From Cyrtodaria siliqua (Eukaryota > Mollusca > Bivalvia > Adapedonta > Hiatellidae), in contig JAWPHD010004483.1 of the NCBI GenBank assembly GCA_037043455.1, positions 62,001-126,000 on the forward strand: a stretch of DNA of 64,000 bases, read 5' to 3'. This document shows, one piece after another, positions 43,415 through 54,662 of this stretch. Under the pieces are notes generated by a model. The model was not told the origin of the DNA and did no database searches. It saw nothing but the letters and a program-made list of their open reading frames with translations. The translations under genes and the position numbers were made by a program. The stretch's first letter is position 1, and each line of letters opens with the position of its first letter.

Positions 43415-45250
43415 AGAGGTAAAACAATAGCATATTCATCCAATAAAAAGAAAAAGGAAATAAATAAAGAAACAGACCTTTTAAGAAAAATAGAAATTCT
43501 GGAAAAAGAAACTGAAACAAATTATGAACTGCTTGAAGAGAAAAAGAAAGAATTACTAGAAATTCGTAAAACAAAAATGGAGGGAGTTTTTGTAAGGTTA
43601 AAAGCGAAATGGATAAATGAAGGTGAAAATATTTCAAATTATTTCTGCAGTCTAGAAAGTAGGATTTATGTTTCAAATTACATGAATTCTTTGATATCTA
43701 CTTCAGGGAAGGTTTTAAAAACAAAAATTGAAATTTTAAATGAAACAAGATTACATTTTAAAACATTCATGATACGAAGCTAAAGAAACAGAAGATGTTA
43801 ATTTAAATGATTTTTTCTTAATATATCAAAATTAAATGAACATTTAAAACAGTCAATAGAAGGAGACATTACCTAAATAGATATAGATACGCTTCAAGGT
43901 CTTAAAAGTATGTCGAATAACACGAGTCCTGGTAACGACGGATTTACAGTTGAGTTTTATAAATTCTTCTGGACTGATATTAGTAATTTTTTTAGATAAA
44001 TTAATTATGCCTATTCAAGGGGTGAACTCTCTATTACACAAAAGCAAGGTGTAATAACATGATTACCAAAGGGCAATAAGAATAAGTCATGTTTAAAAAA
44101 TTGGAGACCTATTTCTCTATTAAATGTCTATTATAAACTAGCTTCATCATCCATAGCTTTTAGACAAACACGTTTTGTGCACTATTATTCATGAAGATCA
44201 AACTGTTTTTTTACCAGGTAGATTCATGGGAGTAGATATACGACTTTTTGTTATGACATTTTATTCTACGTGGAAAAATACCGTATCCCAGGCCTTCTCC
44301 TCTTGGTTGACATTGCAACTGCTTTTGATACTGTATCATGGTCCTTCATGTACAACGTTTTATAATTTTTCAATTTCGGACCTTCAGTTATACGTTGGAT
44401 AAAACTTTTTTATCTTAACACTGAATCCTGTGTTATTGTAAATGGCCACATGTCAGAATGGTTCTATTTACAGAGAGGTTGTCGTCAGGGCGATTCCCTG
44501 TCATCTTACCTGTTCATTCTTTGCGCCGAAGTATTAGCGATATAACTAAGAACCAATCCAAATGTCAAAGGTAGTAATATAGATACCAAAAGTTTAGTTT
44601 CACAATATGCAGATGACACAAGTTTGTCTCTAGATGGCTCCAGAGAATCACTGTATAACTCCATGATAACACTAAAATTGTATGGAAGAATCTCCGGCCT
44701 TAATATAAATAGTGATAAAACAATAGTCACATGGTATGTTTACCGTTTTAGGTGTGAAATTTACAACATACTTAATTCACTAGTAAATATTGAATCAAAA
44801 GTAGAAGAAATAAAAAAACTACTTGCCAGTTGGTCTAAAAAAATACTAACTCCTATTGGTAGAATTGTCATTTTAAAAAGTTTGGGCCTGTCAAAACTTA
44901 ATCAATTACTTACTGGATTGCCAAATCCTTCAGCGGATTAAATCAAATGAATTCAAACACTTTTTTTTACAAATTTCTTTGGAATAAGAAAAATAAAAAT
45001 AAATACCATTACTCAAGACTATAAATATGGCGGTCTTAGAATGGCTAACCTCGAAAAGTATAGATATAAAAACAGACTCACCGGAAACACATGGAACGGC
45101 AGATTCTTCCCAAGTCCGAATCATTAGGAAGATATCTAAATCTCGCCGTTGCCTATATGGACGGGAATTTTATTTGCTCTCTTAATGATAAAATGTAATG
45201 AAACCTGAGGCAAGTATCAACAACAAGAGATGTGTCGACTCGTGTACTAA
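43415..45250 (+). pseudogene. L1/Tx1-like element, reverse transcriptase remnant
   Basis: Downstream of a lysine-rich linker come RLKAKWINEGENISNYFCSL, SPGNDGFTVEFYKFFW, NWRPISLLN, RGCRQGDSLSSYLFILCAEV and YADDTSLS (the catalytic YADD near 44608-44620). LNINSDKT follows. RGCRQGD-SPYLFILCAE and Y-DD-SL are typical of L1/Tx1-clade RTs and differ from the CR1/Jockey copies elsewhere in the window. Frameshifts, stops and an internal deletion near 44735 break it. Confidence 0.87.
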
Positions 45251-45595
45251 AAAACGTGTTTACCGTTTTAGGTGTGAAATTTACAACAAACTTAAACTCA
45301 TTAGTAAATATTAATTACGACTCAAAAATAGAAGAAATAAAAAAACTACTTGTTGGTCTAAAAGAATACTCACTCCTTTGGTAGAATAGTCATTTTAAAA
45401 AGTTTGACCCTGTCAAAACTTAATCATTTAATTACTGGATTGCCAAATCCTTTAGCGAATAAAATTAAATTAATTCAAACACCTTTTTAAAAATTTCTTT
45501 GGAATAACTCGAGCGATAAAATAAAAAGAAATACCATTATTCAAGACTATAAATATGCCGGTCTTAGTGGTCAACCTGGAAACGTCTATACCCGC
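44737..45595 (+). repeat. Internal direct duplication in the L1/Tx1-like element
   Basis: 44737-45065 and 45257-45595 are diverged copies of one segment ('tgtttaccgttttaggtgtg', 'gaagaaataaaaaaactact', 'tcattttaaaaagtttg', 'actggattgccaaatcc', 'attcaagactataaatatg'). The second copy keeps VLGVKFTTNLNSLVNINY, missing at the start of the first. Confidence 0.85.
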
Positions 45596-46516
45596 TTTAA
45601 AAATAACATGGATCCGTCGAATATCTCAGACCGAAACTAAACATAGTCACCTTGTGAAAACTGTCTGTCCAATTATTAATAATATATATAAATCCGATAC
45701 AGATTACATTAAACAGAATTTAAACAGAATACATAAACCTTTTTGGAAGGATGTTCTAATTAGTTACAAAAGTTTTGCGGATCAAGTTAAACCAAGGTAT
45801 TGGCAACAGTGTCACTCAGTTAGCATATGGCATAACCCGGGTATTAAGGTCGGAGGTTCTAGTGTGTTTTACGGAAGATGGTATGCAGGAGGAATTATTT
45901 TTATCAACGACATTCTAAACAAAAATGGAAATCTTTATTCATATATAGAATTTAACGAACACTATAATATAAAGTCTAACTTTCTTGAATATGAAGGCAT
46001 TATAACTGCTATCAGGAATTATTTGGCTAATTAAACTGTACTTTGTGCATTTAGCCTGTAACTACGGCCACTAATCCTATCGTTAATTCAAAAAAATGAG
46101 AAAGGCTGTAGAACCATATATGACATAATGATTAGGAACAATATATATCCCAATTCATTAAGAAAATGGAAAAATGAAGTTATTAGTGATCCACATTTTG
46201 AATTTGAAATAATATATGCCTTGCCTTATACAATTACAAAAGATCCCAAATTACTCTTGTTCCAGTGTAGAATTAACCATCGGCTTTTTTTTTTTTTTTT
46301 TTTTTTTTGAGCAGTCTTCTGACGACCCGTTTAATCTCCCCGTCAATTGGTGGAGCAAGGGTCGGGGAGGACCATCCCTTGCCACACCTTACAATATCAT
46401 AGGATACTTGGAACAAATCACGTTTTATCAAAAATGAATATTATTAATAATAATATGTGCAGCTTTTGCAATAATGCACCTGAAACTATCCAACGTCTCT
46501 TTTGACATGTTGAATA
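45257..46516 (+). pseudogene. L1/Tx1-like element, post-RT region
   Basis: The copy-2 segment leads into a 159-codon open stretch (45555-46034; YKSDTDYIKQNLNRIHKPFW, then IWHNPGIKVGG) and then YALPYTITKDPKLLLFQCRI near 46215-46275. After a small poly(T)-headed insertion, MCSFCNNAPETIQRLF follows near 46455-46505, the cysteine motif near the C-terminus of L1/Tx1-like proteins. The reading is cut at 46516 by the 4.08-kb element. Confidence 0.82.
46284..46403 (-). mobile_element. Small poly(A)-tailed insertion in antisense
   Basis: A 24-base T run (46285-46308) and ~95 bp of unrelated, GC-richer sequence interrupt the L1/Tx1-like reading exactly between 'CATCGG' and 'ATACTTGG'. CATCGG/CATAGG flank it as a possible 6-bp target duplication. 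On the minus strand this is a short sequence with a poly(A) tail. I do not recognise the source (SINE or processed RNA). Confidence 0.6.
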
Positions 46517-47228
46517 GTAAACACGCCAGCCATACACATTGCCGGAATTGAGGTAGATATTTAACATTGTGCACGATTGATTTTGTATTTAAACCTTTTA
46601 GTTTTCAAAAAAACGAAAGTTTTGTGCTAGCCAATTGACCAAAGCGACTATTCCCAGAATTTGGGCATCGATCATTTACGCATGTTTGAGCAATCCTTTC
46701 TGCCGTATGCAAATTGTAGATGCTGCTTTTTTCAATATTCAGACCTTAACTGAAGTAGAATTATCGCAAAAAAGTACAGGCGTGCAACATACACTGCAGG
46801 TGTGTTATGAAATAAGAACAAACGCAAGATGGACAAATTCGACGTTTTGACGGTCAGATGCCTGTTTATGTTTTACTATCATAGTATTATAATTATTGTT
46901 TAAATACACATTGTAAAACACTCGATAACATCTAAATATCATAACTTACCCGAAAGAAAGCATAATTGACCTGTTTGGCACTTAAAACAACCCCAATAAG
47001 AACGCCAAATTAACTAATAATTGAATGTGTTCGAGGATCAATGCAGCATCTACCGCGCTTTAAAAAGAGGGTTTTCTTCCCCGATATATTTCGGATCGCT
47101 TTGGTTTTGTTTATGTTGTTTTTTTGCGCAGAATATATCAGAATAATTCAGAAAGTAGTCTTCAAATCGTTGTAATGTCGCCTATATGGACATTCGCAAA
47201 ACATAATATGGTAAAATTCAGTTGAGGT

Positions 47229-47310
47229 AAACAGTGGCGGATTCAGGATTTGATGTTATGGGGGTGGGGTTTGGGGGATGTGGGGGGATGTGGGGGGTGG
47301 GGGGGCCGTA
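47229..47310 (+). repeat. 'cagtggcggattcagg' G-rich segment
   Basis: Starts ACAGTGGCGGATTCAGGATT and runs into G-rich DNA. This opening is reminiscent of the termini of some hAT or Mutator-like elements, but no matching opposite end was found. Confidence 0.35.
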
Positions 47311-47479
47311 ACTTTTCCAAAAGGGGTTGACAAGCAAAAAAATCAAAAAAAAATCAACCTCTTGCGAAAGAAAAACAACTTTTTTTGTTCAAACAACTTC
47401 CCCACTAAAAATTGCAAAACAGCTATTTTTTTATCGAACCGGAACTTCATGTTCTTGTGTTTTTTTTGCCAGATTTCAC

Positions 47480-47600
47480 GGTCCAATTCAGTTGCAATTG
47501 ATCATCGGTCTAACTCAGTTGAATAGAGGTTGAAGTCAATTGAAGAGTGGTCTAATTCAGTTGAATCTCCCTTTAATTGAATTAGCCGAAGGCTCAACTG
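47480..47600 (+). repeat. Decayed ~25-bp tandem repeat 'ggtctaattcagttgaat'
   Basis: Four to five units with the core TTCAGTTGAAT/TTCAATTGAAT. Inverted relatives occur at 49885-49975 ('tcaattgaattagaccgaag'). Confidence 0.65.
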
Positions 47601-48383
47601 TTTTAAGAGAGTTTCAAATGAGAGAATTTTTTAAGTTGGTGCTCCAGTAAGTACTATTATAATATGGCCAAAAAAGGTTTAATTAAAAACAACTTGTTCG
47701 GCTAGCGCAGTGTATACCACTTCGAAGTGTCATGGAAGGATCCTGATTCGAGACCTGGATCAGGTTTTTTTTCTTTTGAAAGAATAAAATGCGAACAGTT
47801 GAAATTATTTTTCGAAATGAAAACTTGACACATTTGGCATGTCTTTACATAGCGATATGTTGTCCCGCTTGGGATTACTATCATATATTGTATTTATAAA
47901 CGCATTACCGCATTCCACAAGGAATCAGTCTCATTGACGTCGTTCCGTTATATTGTAATCTTGAATGTATTTGCAATTCTATTTCTGAATGTAGTATCTT
48001 TTTTTTAAACCTACTTGCATATAATTAAACATAAGGTACTGAAATTTGGAGTTTCCATAGGATCTTCGTTATTCTACCATGCATATGGTAAATTACATCC
48101 TCTAAAACACTCGTGAAAATAGAAGTTTTCTAATAGTACTGTAATTAGTGATTGCATGAAATTACTCTCGAGTCAGTAGTACTTATTTGTGCTGAAATTG
48201 TGACTTAACTTAGAGGAGAACTGTCGCCGGGATCGGACAAATACCCCCCGCTGGCAACTTGTTGAGGAGTGGGTAAACATACAAGACTTTGTTCCTATAA
48301 GATATTTAGACATATATTATAGAGAAAAAGTCCGGACAAGAATTATCTTTTTGACTACCAAGTTTAAAATGCATTAAAATACA

Positions 48384-49335
48384 AAGGGCCATAACTGAGT
48401 GGAAAATTATCGAACCGGAACTTCACGACAATATGTACTTTAATATACGTCACAACAATATGCGCATCTCCACTTGATATTGATGCTTCGTAGCAATTAT
48501 AATTATAACATGGGGTTTTAGAGAAATACCCGAACAAGAATTATCTATTTGACTACCAAGTATGAAATGCATTACTAATACAAAGGGCCATAACTCAGTG
48601 AAAAATTATTGAACCGGAACGTCATTATAGTATGCACATCTCCACTTGATATTGATACTTCCTAGCAAGTTTCAATAAATTCTAACAAAGAGTTTTAGAG
48701 AAATAGCCCGGACAAACATTTTGTATAATATACTATATATTAAAAATACAAAGGGCCATAACTCAGTGGAAAATCATAGAACCGGAACGTAAGGACAATA
48801 TGCGCATATTCACTTGATATTGATGCTCCTTAGCAAGTGTCACGAAATTATAGCATGGAGTTTTAGAGAAATAGCGCAGACAATAATTTTCTATTTCACT
48901 ACCAAGTATGAAATGCATTAGAAATACAAAGGGCCATAACTCATTGGAAAACTATTAAACCGGAACGTCATGATAGTATGCGCATGTCCACTCAATATTG
49001 ATACTTCCTAGCAAGTTTCGCGAAATTCTAGGAAGGAGTTATTTAGAAATAGCCCGGACAAGAATTGCGTCTACGGACAGGCGGACAGCTTTCACTACCA
49101 AGTATGAAATGCATTAAAAATACAAAGGGCCATAACTCATTGAAAAAGTATTGAACCGGAACGTCATGATAGTAAGCGCATGTCCACTCGATATAGATGC
49201 TTCCTAGCAAGTTTCGCGAAATTCTAAGAAGGAGTTATTGACAAATAGTCCGGACAATAATTGCGTCTACGGACAGACGGACATACGGACGGACAAGGTG
49301 ATTCCAGTATACCCCCACCACCCACCCACTTTGCG
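48384..49335 (+). repeat. Five 170-200 bp tandem units, 'aaagggccataactcagtg' type
   Basis: Units begin near 48384, 48583, 48750, 48929 and 49124. Each holds 'gaaccggaacgtcatgatag', 'atgcgcatgtccactcgata', 'cctagcaagtttcgcgaaat', 'ggagttttagagaaatag' and 'ccaagtatgaaatgcatta'. The array closes with GACAGACGGACATACGGACG and 'gtataccccc ... gcgtggggtataat'. Confidence 0.9.
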
Positions 49336-49429
49336 TGGGGTATAATAATCTAATAGTTAATTCTAAGTATATTTGTAAATATAGCGCCATAAAATTGTTT
49401 ATTGTACACTCTCATAGTGTAATGACATT

Positions 49430-49800
49430 CCTTTGGGTAAGATTAAGGTGTGTGTGAAGTTTCATAAACATAGGTCAAAACCTTTTCAAGTTACGGCCAG
49501 TTAATGAGCTTGGTTAGGTTGCAGGTTAAGGTTAAGGTTTTTACAGAAAAAGGCATAACTCCGCCGAGATGAAAGTCAGAGTCAGAGTTATTGGTCATGG
49601 GTAACACTATTCCTTGGGTTATTTTGGATATGTGTGTGAAGTTTCATGAACATAGGTCAAATATCTTTTAAGTTATGGAGAGTTATGAGCCTTGTTAGGT
49701 TGCAGGTTAAAGTTTTATGAACATGGGCATAACTCTGCCAAAATGAAAGTCAGAGATATTGGACATTTGTAACAACATTTCGTGAGGTAAGATGAGGTAA
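49430..49800 (+). repeat. 'cataactc' repeat block, related to 5415-6080
   Basis: Two units near 49550 and 49725 share 'gaagtttcatgaacataggt', 'aagttatgg', 'gttaggttgcaggttaa' and 'aaatgaaagtcagagatatt' with the block in the F-box intron. Confidence 0.75.
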
Positions 49801-50604
49801 GGGAGGTGTCGATGTCCACATTCTGTGAACTGTAGCCTTGGTCCATTGGCTAGAGCGCATGACATTCTCAAATTTGAAAAAAAAGGTTCAATTGAATCGA
49901 ACCTCTCTTCGATTTAATAGGACCTCTTTTCATTTCAACCAGACATGTTCAATTGAATTAGACCGAAGTGCCGAACTTACGATTCCCAGACAGGTCAATT
50001 ATGTTTTTCTCAGATAAGTTATGATACTTAGATGTTATGGAGTGTTTGTTAATGTGTAATTAAACAATTATTATAATAATATGATAGTCAAACATTAATA
50101 GGCATCTCTCAAAACGACAAATATGTCCACCTTGAGTTTGTTCTTATTTCATAGCACGCCTGCAGTGTAGGTTGCACGCCTGTGCTGCTGTGCATTTTTT
50201 TCGATAATTCTTCTTCAATTGACCATATTTGTATCTAGACATTCGCATATCTATATCTATGGCTGGTAAATTCACAAGATAAATGTAAAGGTCTGAATAT
50301 TGAAAAACATAGCATCTACATGTTATTATACTATTTTTCCCACACACAAATTGCATACGGCAGAAAGGATTTCTCAAACATGCGTAGATGGTCGATTTCC
50401 AAATTCTGGGAATAGTCGCTTTGGTCAACTGGCTAGCACATGACATTCTCCGATTTTTGAAAAAAGGTTTAAATACAAAAAGAATCGTGTTGAACACCTA
50501 CCTCAATTCCGGCATTTTGATCGCTCGTCTGTATAACCGGAAATCCTTCGCCTTAAACTCTCGGTATTGTAAAAGCAATGCTGGCGGTGCGATTCCCGGG
50601 CGTG

Positions 50605-50925
50605 GTAAACGATTTCTGGTTAAAACTCAAAGATTATATAGCAGAAAAATTCAACACAGCAATTGTAATTTGGGCAGAAACAGATATTTTATTTGGAAAT
50701 AGTAAATTAGACATAGTCTTGAGTAAAATCATCATGCAAGTCAAGCTTTACATTTATCAAAACAAGACGAGACGTCAAATTCCACAGCTTAACATTTTTA
50801 AAACGTATATTACATCTATATACAAAGTCGAAAAAATATACAAAGTCGAAAAAATATTAGCATATAAAAAGTTAAAAGTAAATAAGTTTGAAGCCACGTG
50901 GAGTCAGTACCTTGCCATCTGTTGA
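50605..50925 (+). pseudogene. L1/Tx1-like element, C-terminal end after the insertion
   Basis: Reading resumes with VNDFWLKLKDYI, then ILFG, MQVKLYIYQNKTRR, a duplicated YKVEKI and FEATWSQYLA, ending at a stop near 50924. The FW-L, ILFG, 'K-YIY-CK' and 'EK-IA' order is that of the extreme C-terminus of L1/Tx1-like ORF2 proteins. This joins 46516 across the 4.08-kb insertion. Confidence 0.82.
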
Positions 50926-52719
50926 ACTGGAGTACAGAGATTTCTTTTCTCTTGACGTCAGTTTGTTCTCTTTTTTTTTTTAACTTGTATTATATTAAAT
51001 TTTAACCATGCAACCACCTGCCATGATAAACTGAGGCAGTAACGAAAGAAAGATGGAAAGTAGTGAATCTACATAAAGCGGGTTGTTAGCTTCACACTTT
51101 CGTCGATTCATTTCTTCCTCCACGGACTTCACGGGTGTCCCGAGACACCGTTTACACGGACATCCTGCCACGACGCTCTTGATTCACTTCTGCTACCGAC
51201 TTCAAACTGGTAAGACCTATTTATTATTATTATCGCCATATTGACTATTGAGAAAGGTAAAATGTGATTTTATAAAACAATATGTGGTGAACACGAAGTT
51301 AAATCATTATAATTCGACTTGCTGGAACCATCTCCGGTCGATCTAGGGTCACGTGGTTCGGTCGAGTTAAAACCGAGTTTCACCGAGTTTGGGTAGCTCT
51401 GGTATAGTTTAAGGGCAAATAGTGTGTTATTCTACTCGACTGTGAGTAATAGAAGCTATATATTTGTGTTGGGCTTTCGATGTTTCTGAATTGTAGGAGA
51501 AACTGGTCTCATTTATTTGACGTCTGGGGTACTTTTTTTTACAGACGGACATTTATAGATGGATCATATAGGACGGCGCATATCAAAAATCGTCTCGCCG
51601 TTCGTAGTCGTGTATTTTATGTACTAGACAGAAACTAGCAGACGTTGAAAACCGCGCGAAAATTTGAACAGCTGATTTCCGGTGCAGTTATCAAGCGGCG
51701 CAACTCTGGACAACACCCAGTTCAAACTAAGTAGGTTAAAGAAACAAGACCTGCCATCACTTTATAACACACAGTCCTGAGATTTTTAAAATTTAAGATT
51801 TAAAGCGCGTGAAAAACATTTTTAAATGGAAATTTGGAGTATGCGACTTGAATTTGGCTTATTTTTTTTAAAGCACAAATTTAAATTATTTATGCAATTG
51901 CATTGTTTGATTATAGTAATAGTTGTTCATAATTTCCCATTGGAGAGATGTTGAGATTTTATCTTATTTTCATTAGGTGAGAACATGTGTGTTCTGTTTT
52001 TATCCTAAGGTTCTATAGTAAAATAAAATTTTGATTTTAAAAGATACATATACTGAATCAATGCATAGATCCGCTCTATCAAACATATATCTGACCATGC
52101 CAGTTGACCAATTAAAATCACGAGGTATTTACACCGTAACATAAAGCACATGCTGTCCCACAAACAAACGTTTTAAAAAAAAAAGAACACGTGGTAATGT
52201 TTGTGGCCAAAATTGAGCTTGGACAATGGTTGGCGGGGCTTATCGATTTGTACGGATATATGTATGTGCATGCAATATGCAGTGTTTTAAAATAATCACA
52301 CTGTATATATCTTAAGTGTAACCGTAAACTTTGTTGAACATCAAGCATAAAGACCGAGTTTATCACTTACCAGAACGTATATATTTGTCTTATTTCTGGT
52401 CACTGATTGGTCAGTTTTTTGACGATGCTCTATCAAAATTATGAATAGAAGATAATAGATTAGCATACTTCAACATGCCTAGTTTTAGGGATTCTAATTC
52501 GATTAGAAAGACTTGGTTTAATTTTTACCTCAACTATTTTTTCATGGATGTGCACGTACCTTAGTACACAGATGCCTGCTAAATGCAAGTACAGTCTTTA
52601 TAACTCTGAAACAAATCATAAGCATTGTATACGGCAGCATAGTGATACCACACATAAGGAGTTTCTAGTTCCTGAAACTTGCTATTTCACTTAGCTTGAC
52701 CAATTAAAGAAGCCACATA
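50926..52719. other. Spacer, no gene recognised
   Basis: May begin with the 3' UTR of the L1/Tx1-like element (T run at 50972-50981). Positions 51090-51215 are less AT-rich and end in a donor-like CTGGTAAGA, but no coding frame is evident. Confidence 0.4.
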
Positions 52720-53100
52720 TACTGACGTCAAAAAGAAACGTACGTTTCATGGTTAAATATAAAGCCATATTTTATTAACAACAATTTCAAGTGGACACAT
52801 GTATTTAGAATATGCAATAATGGGGGTAATCCTGCATTGATTATGCCAATAAACACATTCCATTACACTGTGTACATATTCAATCGGGTCCTAAAAACAG
52901 CCACCCATTGCAAAGCCAGTAACGAGTATGCCCCCATTGACTGACAATCACTGCATCCAATCTGCGTCTCATGGAACCGCACAGGTGACGAAGAAGGTAC
53001 CTCGGGATACGTGCCCACTCTTCCTGAAGTGCCACGATCTATTCATGGACATTTCCTGGCTGGGGGAGACGTCGACGTAACCGATGTCCAAGTACGTTTC
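52720..53100 (-). pseudogene. Tc1/mariner-like transposase, C-terminal fragment with one end
   Basis: On the minus strand, 53092-52922 reads GHRLRRRLPQPGNVH, then a stop or change, then VALQEEWARIPRYLLRHLCG and SMRRRLDAVI, then WGHTRY. EEW-RIPQ ... SM-RRC-AVI ... GGHT-Y is the hallmark C-terminal end of Tc1-type transposases (third catalytic region and beyond). The 3' flank runs to TACTGACGTCAAAAAGAAAC at 52720, likely the terminal repeat. The N-terminal DNA-binding half and first two catalytic Asp residues are absent; the sequence changes abruptly to a Penelope-like fragment near 53100. Confidence 0.78.
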
Positions 53101-53437
53101 AAGCTCTTGAAAAACGAATAAGTTGAGATACACACACCCCATAAGAATTCCTCGGGGAACATCCCCATCCAAGTGGAGATAATTAACAATGTCAAAATTA
53201 AAATCATCTCTCTTGTCATAGATTTTGCTAATTATTTCACCATTTTCAATCGAGAGATCTAAATCAAGAAAAAAAGGCGTTATTATCAGATATATTGACT
53301 TTGTTAAGCTGAAGTTCTTTACGATAAATATTAATAACCATAGTTGGAAAGAAAGGGTTGTCCATGTTCAATATGTCATCCAGATACCGAGAGGTGTCAT
53401 TAAAGGCTTCAATAACATCTGCCTGGGTATCTGGTAG
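53101..53437 (-). pseudogene. Penelope-like element reverse transcriptase fragment
   Basis: On the minus strand from 53437 the frame reads ADVIEAFNDTSRYLDDILNM, NPFFPTMVINIYRKELQLNK, NAFFLDLDLSIENG, SKIYDKRDDFNFDIVNY and LDGDVPRGI. 'F--T-RYLDDIL' carries the catalytic YLDD. The 'IYP-EL-LNK ... FLDL-I ... K-YDKRDDF-F-IVN-P-L-GD-P' order is distinctive of Penelope-like RTs common in molluscs. A frameshift sits in the last ~15 codons before the Tc1-like junction. No endonuclease domain is present. Confidence 0.85.
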
Positions 53438-54045
53438 TGATGTACCAATTAATCGATTGTAACCGATCTTCAGTTTTACTTAGGCATCCGATTATGATGA
53501 TCGATTATTAAAGTCTGTAATCGATCTGAAAGTCTGTAATCGATCATCGGTTGAATGTAAAATTGCATTTAATTAATGTTCGAAATGGAAATAAACATGA
53601 TTTTTCCAGAAGACTACACTTGTGAAAATGAACATATAAAGAAATAAACAAATTTATATCAATTAGAATTATTTTGCTTTAAACATTTTTTTTAATTCCA
53701 ACGTGTAAATCCAATGTGAAATTTCGTTGGATAAAACCATGTGTTTAAAGCGCACGGGGTGCACGGGAAAATTGTGAGCTGAACCATATTTTGAAATACA
53801 CGGTTATTTGAACCGAAATTGGTGCGTCAATAAGTGCAAAACAGGTAATAACTATAGTGGGCGATAGCTACCCACAGTTAATATTATACACCCCAGAAAA
53901 AAGTTACTCATTATTTTCTATCAAACGTTTCTTTTTCACGTCCGTATATATATATATTGCTGCTATTGTAATGTCGTTATGTCACTGAAAGAACTAATGA
54001 TGCCCTAATCCGAGCCTTCTCTGACCCTGAAAGGCTTTTTTTATT
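53438..54045. other. AT-rich spacer
   Basis: 53450-53560 is rich in ATCGATTA/TAATCGAT motifs. No gene recognised. Confidence 0.4.
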
Positions 54046-54662
54046 TTGTGGCTTTCTAGGGTCGGAGAAACTCCTATAGTGAAAACACGGAGAAGACTGA
54101 AAAAAATAGTCCTGCAAAAACTTATCACCGTATATAAAGCAAAAAGCATGTTACCAAATTCATTAGCTCAATTATTTCCGCCCGTCGTCAGAGATGTAAA
54201 TGATTATAATTTAAGAAACTCGAATGATTATGTCACTCCAATAAAGACAACGGACTTATTTTCAAAATCATTCATACCATCATCGCTAAGCCTTCGGAAT
54301 GATTTATCCATACATATTAAGGAATCACATCATTAAACACATTTAAAAGCTCTCTTCTTAGGACGTTCCAATGTTCCACTGTTCCAAAATACTACTTATG
54401 TGGCTCAAGGTATCTTTCAACCATTCATGCTCGTTTAAGAAATGCATGTAGCGATCTAAATTATGACTTGTATTTAAATCATTTGCATGTGACTGTGGAG
54501 ATCAAAGAGAGGACGTCAAACACTACTTAAGTGTTGTCGATATAGACTAGTGAACAAAGGCGTACGCCTAAGTTGTGTTCTGGTAATCTAGAGCTGAACG
54601 ATAGCGATAATGAGCTTGTGTTTATAGCAGTGCAAAATATATTAGATACCAGGCGTTTTCGC
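54046..54662 (+). pseudogene. Non-LTR retrotransposon C-terminal fragment
   Basis: An open stretch (54046-54336) reads MLPNSLAQLFPPVV, NDYNLRNSNDY and SFIPSSLSLRNDL, the region after the RT in CR1/Jockey/I-like ORF2 proteins. A frame change near 54330 leads to LNTFKSSLL, KYYLCGSRYLSTIHARLR and DLYLNHLHACDCG, then DVKHYLS, the cysteine-histidine motif near the C-terminus. NELVFIAVQNILDTRRF follows near 54610-54655. No RT catalytic part is present and several frameshifts occur. Confidence 0.78.

Larger units (their letters stand above)
46523..50604. mobile_element. 4.08-kb long-inverted-repeat DNA element inserted in the L1/Tx1-like ORF
   Basis: Boundaries are set by the broken L1/Tx1-like reading: GTAAAC occurs at 46517-46522 and again at 50605-50610, and the ORF resumes at the second copy. 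The ends start with CACGCC (left) and its inverse GGCGTG (right). Arms of ~460 bp (46523-46986) and ~620 bp (49985-50604) are inverted copies ('gccggaattgaggtag', 'ccagaatttgg', 'cctttctgccgtatgc', 'gacaggtcaattatg'); the left arm lacks ~70 bp near its tip. The interior contains 'cataactc' tandem units and no transposase, so the element is non-autonomous. Superfamily unknown. Confidence 0.85.

Noticed and set aside
47699..47760. tRNA-like A and B boxes ('tagcgcagtg', 'gattcgagacc')
   Set aside because: The B-box arm pairs poorly and there is no recognisable SINE body; too weak to call.
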